Shown here: positions 14,368 through 17,498 of the stretch, piece by piece
Numbering within the stretch: position 1 is the first letter of the stretch
Layout: each line of letters starts with the position of its first letter
Origin: Bacillota bacterium
GTDB lineage: Bacteria; Bacillota; Clostridia; Acetivibrionales; JAKOSZ01
Assembly (NCBI GenBank): GCA_029776555.1
Contig: JAKOSZ010000272.1
Coordinates: 1-17,498, forward strand
Direction of reading: 5' to 3'
Length of the DNA: 17,498 nucleotides
Notes under the pieces: generated by a model
Database searches by the model: none
Told to the model about the DNA's origin: nothing
What the model saw: the letters and a program-made list of their open reading frames with translations, nothing else
Translations under genes and position numbers: made by a program

Positions 14368-14792
14368 TGGACCACTTCATGAACCCGAGGAATGTGGGGG
14401 AAATACCTGACGCCCAGGGGGTTGGCCAGGTGGGAAACCCCAAGTGCGGGGATATCATGAAGATGTACCTGAAAATAGAAAACGGCGTAATCGTAGACGC
14501 CAAGTTCAAGACCTTTGGCTGCGGCGCCGCCGTCGCCACCAGCAGCATGGCTACCGAGATGATCAAGGGCAAAACCGTGGAAGAGGCCTTAAAAATAACC
14601 AACAAGGCCGTGGCCGAGGCCCTGGGCGGACTGCCTCCCATAAAGATGCACTGTTCCAACCTGGCGGAGGAGGCCATTAAAGCGGCAATAAGCGATTACT
14701 TCAGGAAACAGGGCATCCCCACGGACCACCTGGAAGACCTGGCCTGCGGGAGAAGGTGCGATGACATCCACAAGGCCCGGGAAGATGATTAA
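14349..14792 (+). CDS. iscU: Fe-S cluster scaffold protein, IscU/NifU N-terminal type
   Basis: Scaffold on which [2Fe-2S]/[4Fe-4S] clusters are built from IscS sulfur. The 147-residue protein has the three ligand cysteines in family context: GNPKCGD (Cys33, with Asp35), FGCGAAVATSS (Cys58) and KMHCSNLAEEA (Cys102). It lacks the insertion and zinc-type spacing that mark SufU. It carries a C-terminal tail with two more cysteines (ACGRRCDD, Cys133 and Cys137), common in clostridial NifU-like scaffolds but absent from E. coli IscU. The start overlaps the end of iscS by 19 bases, implying translational coupling. mnmA begins 17 bases after the stop. Confidence 0.93.
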   Translation: MYSEKVMDHFMNPRNVGEIPDAQGVGQVGNPKCGDIMKMYLKIENGVIVDAKFKTFGCGAAVATSSMATEMIKGKTVEEALKITNKAVAEALGGLPPIKMHCSNLAEEAIKAAISDYFRKQGIPTDHLEDLACGRRCDDIHKAREDD

Positions 14793-14809
14793 AAAAGGTG
14801 ATATGCTCC

Positions 14810-15886
14810 ATGTCAAAAGGTAAGGTGATGGTGGCCATGAGCGGCGGGGTAGACAGCTCAGTGGCCGCCGCCGTTTTAAAAGGGGAAGGTTACGAGGTAG
14901 TGGGGGTCACCCTCCAGATATGGCCCGAGTCGAAGAAAGAGGGCGGGGAAAACCTGTGCTGTTCCCTGTCCGCCGTGGAAGACGCCCGAAGGGTGGCGGA
15001 CACCCTCGGGATACCGTACTACGTGCTCAACTTTAAAGACCTGTTTGAAAAAAAGGTGATTGACTACTTCACCCTGGAATACCTGGAAGGGAGAACCCCA
15101 AACCCCTGTATAGCCTGCAACAGGTACATCAAGTTTGAGGAGCTGTTGAGAAAAGCCCTTTCCATAGGCATGGACTACATTGCCACCGGCCACTACGCCC
15201 GGATTGAGTTTGACCAATCCGCCGGGAGGTACCTGCTGAAAAAGGCTTTGGATCCCCGCAAGGACCAGACCTATGTCCTTTACGGCCTCAGCCAGCTTCA
15301 GCTTTCCAAAACCCTTTTTCCCCTGGGCAGTTTCACTAAAACCCAGGCGAGGCAGCTGGCGGCCCAGCTGGGGCTTCCGGTGGCCTCCAAACCCGAAAGC
15401 CAGGAGATATGCTTCGTAGAGGACAATGACTACGGAAGCTTTATTACCGGCCGCGTCGGCCGGGAAGCAAAGCCGGGTAAATTCGTGGATACGAAAGGAA
15501 AGGTCCTGGGAACCCACAGGGGCATCATCCACTATACCGTAGGCCAGAGGAAGGGGCTGGGTCTGTCCCTGGGAAAGCCCATGTACGTCGTGAAGATTGA
15601 CCCAAAGTCCAACAGGGTGGTTCTGGGCAGCCAGGATGAGGTGTTTTCAAAATCCCTTACGGCCTCAGACCTGAACTTCATCTCCATAGAGAGGCTGGAA
15701 GGCCCCATCAGGGTGAAGGCCAAGATCCGCTATTCAGCCCGGGAAGAGGACGCCACGGTAACGCCCCTGGATTCGGGGAAAGTCCAGGTGACCTTTGACC
15801 GGCCCGTAAGGGCCATAACCCCGGGCCAGTCTGTGGTTTTTTACAACGGGGACACCGTGGTGGGCGGCGGAATTATAGATATGTAA
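14810..15886 (+). CDS. mnmA: tRNA-specific 2-thiouridylase MnmA
   Basis: Uses ATP and persulfide sulfur to make 2-thiouridine at the wobble base of tRNAs for Lys, Glu and Gln. It has 358 residues from ATG 14810; a GTG four codons upstream (14798) is in frame, but the N-terminus MSKGKVMVAMSGGVDSS from the ATG is the family norm. The PP-loop SGGVDSS is at 11-17. The catalytic cysteines are Cys103 in NPCIACNRYIKF and Cys201 in ESQEICFVEDNDYGSF. HRGIIHYTVGQRKGLG marks the central domain, and a C-terminal beta-barrel follows. Its position right after iscS-iscU indicates the local IscS as sulfur donor. It ends at a bidirectional hairpin shared with the converging gene. Confidence 0.97.
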   Translation: MSKGKVMVAMSGGVDSSVAAAVLKGEGYEVVGVTLQIWPESKKEGGENLCCSLSAVEDARRVADTLGIPYYVLNFKDLFEKKVIDYFTLEYLEGRTPNPCIACNRYIKFEELLRKALSIGMDYIATGHYARIEFDQSAGRYLLKKALDPRKDQTYVLYGLSQLQLSKTLFPLGSFTKTQARQLAAQLGLPVASKPESQEICFVEDNDYGSFITGRVGREAKPGKFVDTKGKVLGTHRGIIHYTVGQRKGLGLSLGKPMYVVKIDPKSNRVVLGSQDEVFSKSLTASDLNFISIERLEGPIRVKAKIRYSAREEDATVTPLDSGKVQVTFDRPVRAITPGQSVVFYNGDTVVGGGIIDM

Positions 15887-15890
15887 GCTA

Positions 15891-16688
15891 TTAAAGCCTG
15901 TAAAAGACAGGCTTTCTATTTTTATAGCAAGCGGCATACTTTACCCCCATGGCCTTTAAGCCCTCCCTTACCGCTTCAAAGCCGTGGGCGATGTGTTCCA
16001 CCCGGTGGGCGTCGGAGCCCAGGGTGATAATCTCGCCCCCCAGCTCAAGGAAGCGCCGGATTATGTCGCAGCCGGGTATAGGGCTCCCCAGGTCGCACCG
16101 GTAGCCGGAGGAGTTCACCTCAAGGCCTTTGCCCATGGACACAAGCTTTTTCAGTATCTCCTCCATGAGCTGGGGAAAGTCGCCGTACTTTAATACCCTG
16201 TCCTGGTAATCCGTATACCTGGCCAGGTAGCCTATATGGCCCATGACGTCAAAATCGCCGAACAAGTCCAGGGATTCCAGAACGGCTTTAAGATACAGGC
16301 CATACGCTTCATCCCGGGTCCTGCCCTGGAAGTAGAGCCTGAAATAGGGGTCCTGGCCCTCTATCACATGAACCGAATTTATCACCAAGTCGAAGTCGTA
16401 TTTTTTGACCAAATCGGCCGATTTTTCCTCCGCACCGGGCTGAATGCCCACCTCAACCCCCTTTAGCACCTCCAGTTGACCTGAGTAACTTGATTTGACC
16501 TCATCCAGGCAGCGGAAGTACTCGTCAAAGTCTATTACCGAGTTCCAGGGGTCAACGGGGTAATCAATGTCAAGGTGGTCGGTGAAGGTCAAACCGCTGA
16601 GTCCCAGCTTTATCCCTCTGTCGCAGGCTTCCTTAAAGGCCATCTTCCCATCGAAGGAAAAGCTGCTGTGAAGGTGAGTATCGTGCAT
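15891..16688 (-). CDS. PHP-domain phosphatase, HisJ (histidinol-phosphatase) family
   Basis: Metal-dependent phosphoesterase of the PHP superfamily, 265 residues. Metal-binding residues are all visible: HLH at 5-7 (MHDTHLHSSFS), Asp37-His38 in TFTDHLD, Glu79 in GVEVG, His107 in NSVHVIEG, His151 in MGHIGYL, and GSDAH (Asp226, His228). Many clostridial members are annotated as histidinol-phosphatase HisJ, but no other his gene is in the window, so the substrate is uncertain. The start ATG 16688 has AAAGGAA 7-8 bases upstream. An extended -10 promoter lies just upstream. The last codons overlap the terminator hairpin shared with mnmA. Confidence 0.88.
   Translation of the reverse strand: MHDTHLHSSFSFDGKMAFKEACDRGIKLGLSGLTFTDHLDIDYPVDPWNSVIDFDEYFRCLDEVKSSYSGQLEVLKGVEVGIQPGAEEKSADLVKKYDFDLVINSVHVIEGQDPYFRLYFQGRTRDEAYGLYLKAVLESLDLFGDFDVMGHIGYLARYTDYQDRVLKYGDFPQLMEEILKKLVSMGKGLEVNSSGYRCDLGSPIPGCDIIRRFLELGGEIITLGSDAHRVEHIAHGFEAVREGLKAMGVKYAACYKNRKPVFYRL
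15893..15915 (+). terminator. Bidirectional terminator after mnmA, overlapping the end of the PHP gene
   Basis: AAAGCCTGT (15893-15901), 5-base loop, ACAGGCTTT (15907-15915), then CTATTTTTATAG on the plus strand. On the minus strand the same bases encode the last residues of the converging PHP protein, so the stem is also coding sequence. Confidence 0.75.
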
Positions 16689-16724
16689 TTAATCATTCCT
16701 TTCCGTTTCCGTCGCAGTAATCCT

Positions 16725-16733
16725 ATTATAACA
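16725..16733 (-). promoter_or_regulatory. Extended -10 promoter of the PHP gene
   Basis: On the minus strand TGTTATAAT gives an extended -10 (TG, one base, perfect TATAAT) about 37 bases before the start codon. No good -35 is visible, which is acceptable for extended -10 promoters. Confidence 0.5.
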
Positions 16734-17175
16734 CGGGCCCAGGCCGGAGGGAACTTAAAGAAAAGCGGCAAAAAACGATACAAGGCGGCCCGGCAGTAAC
16801 AAAAGCTCTTGGACGCATAAAAGAATAATGCGGATAACATGGACCCTTTTTTCAAATGAATCATTGCAACGCAAGTAACCCTTACCCCCTGGCCTGTTCC
16901 CATAAAAGAGACGCCGAAGGGTCAGCGCCACATGGAAGCTGCCCGTCGGGTTAACCCCATAAAACAGGCGCCTTCCAGTACAGACACGACCGGATGGCAC
17001 TCTCCCGCTTTGTTAATTCCCCAAAACAAGCGCACCTTGGCGTAAAAAAGCCAAACTGCCTTAACCCTCCTGCTTTATCCCTCCAAATATGCGCTTTTCA
17101 ATATGGACAAGGCCGGAAACAAAAGGTAGACTAATATAGGGAAATTCAAATCCATTTGCCAGGAGTAGATGCCAA
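16734..17175. other. Long non-coding region between divergent genes
   Basis: About 440 bases with no credible gene on either strand. It contains the four-copy degenerate repeat described separately and a small hairpin TTGGC/GCCAA (17037-17041, 17050-17054) between two copies. There is no convincing sigma-A promoter for the oxidoreductase at 17176; TGGACA and TAATAT near 17103-17137 are too far apart. Minus-strand open frames here only reflect the repeats. Confidence 0.6.
16896..17094. repeat. Four degenerate direct repeats, period about 60 bp
   Basis: Copies at 16896-16915, 16950-16972, 17012-17034 and 17073-17094 share a plus-strand pattern close to GTTAAyCCCCATAAAACA followed by GCGCC. The GCGC-equivalent bases start at 16911, 16968, 17030 and 17091, giving steps of 57, 62 and 61. 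A CCCxxGC-like stretch often precedes each copy. Copies differ at several positions and intervals vary, so this is not a CRISPR array. Identity unknown. Confidence 0.6.
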
Positions 17176-17498
17176 ATGAGCAGGTTCAGAATAGCCGTTG
17201 CAGGATGCGGGAGCATGGCCGACACATGGGTCAGGTATGCCCTGTCCCGGGATGACTGTGAAATAGCGGCGCTGGTAGACCTAAAAGAGGAAAACTCGGC
17301 AAGGATGGCGGAAAGACACGGGCTCAACTGCCGGCTCTTTACCGACATAGGCCGGGCTATTGAGGAGACCGGGGCAAACCTGGTGTTCGACATCACCATT
17401 CCGGAAAGCCACAAGCAGGTTGTGCTGTCCTCACTGGCATTGGGCTGCCACGTCTTCGGGGAAAAACCCATGTCCACATCCCTGGCGGAGTGCCGGGA
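17176..17498 (+). CDS. Gfo/Idh/MocA family oxidoreductase (3'-truncated by window edge)
   Basis: NAD(P)-dependent dehydrogenase family, usually acting on sugars, inositols or related compounds. Only the first 107 residues are in the window, and the frame stays open to the last base. The Rossmann motif RIAVAGCGSMADTWVRYA opens the protein. VDLKEENSARMAERHGL follows the second strand, then VFDITIPESHKQVVLSSLALG and the family motif GEKPMSTSLAE. The start ATG 17176 lies 10 bases after AGGAG; an ATG at 17169 is out of frame. The long non-coding region with degenerate repeats lies upstream. The substrate cannot be told from this part. Confidence 0.9.
   Translation, partial: MSRFRIAVAGCGSMADTWVRYALSRDDCEIAALVDLKEENSARMAERHGLNCRLFTDIGRAIEETGANLVFDITIPESHKQVVLSSLALGCHVFGEKPMSTSLAECR

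Noticed and set aside
16755..17000. 81-codon minus-strand frame with repeated RRLFYG
   Set aside because: The peptide repeat is explained by the DNA repeat in the same region; no ribosome site and other repeat copies are out of frame or have stops.
16896..17094. CRISPR array
   Set aside because: Repeats are too divergent, intervals vary from 57 to 62 bases with partial similarity in the spacers, and no cas gene is present.

Overview
The window looks like an ordinary chromosomal stretch of a spore-forming Firmicute of the clostridial / Peptococcaceae type. The evidence is a SpoIID-family protein, a DUF2225 protein, a lysine riboswitch ahead of dapA, sigma-A-like promoters, purine-rich Shine-Dalgarno sites (AGGAGG and close variants) and the Firmicute-style order rarA...iscS-iscU-mnmA. 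Arginine is very often AGG/AGA and isoleucine often ATA, a bias seen in many thermophiles. A moderately thermophilic clostridium is therefore my guess, but not proven. No phage, insertion sequence, CRISPR array or recombinase gene is visible.

Layout. 1-668 is the 3' part of a CheR methyltransferase, followed by a two-CBS-domain protein (764-1183) and a DUF624/YesL-like membrane protein (1286-2149). A bidirectional terminator separates these from the minus-strand lysine/diaminopimelate operon dapA-dapB (3916-2232). That operon has a canonical sigma-A promoter (4278-4250) and a lysine riboswitch (4222-4057). Diverging from it is a secreted SPOR+SpoIID-like protein (4534-6189), which meets a minus-strand zinc-ribbon protein (6585-6196). 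Upstream of the zinc-ribbon gene are two tRNA-Leu genes (CAG and GAG) with their own promoter and terminator.

6932-8826 is a DUF2225 gene plus a HypE/AIR-synthase-like gene, read from a promoter whose leader contains an intrinsic terminator before the start codon. glyA (8991-10235) also has a strong promoter followed by a terminator hairpin inside its leader. 10308-13060 is a compact set: rarA, a 53-residue membrane protein and a LarA-type nickel racemase homologue. Then come iscS-iscU-mnmA (13171-15886), which supply sulfur for Fe-S clusters and tRNA 2-thiouridine. A convergent PHP-family (HisJ-like) phosphatase (16688-15891) follows. A non-coding stretch (about 16734-17175) holds four degenerate copies of a ~60-bp repeat. 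The window ends inside a Gfo/Idh/MocA oxidoreductase (17176 onward).

How they fit together. DapA/DapB make the meso-diaminopimelate/lysine precursor used in peptidoglycan and spores, and SpoIID-like enzymes cut peptidoglycan. IscS is the sulfur donor for IscU (Fe-S) and MnmA (tRNA s2U). GlyA links serine/glycine to one-carbon metabolism. I saw no dramatic new multi-gene system. The least explained items are the two structured leaders (DUF2225 and glyA), the four-copy intergenic repeat, and the LarA-like gene sitting where B. subtilis has the cymR regulator.
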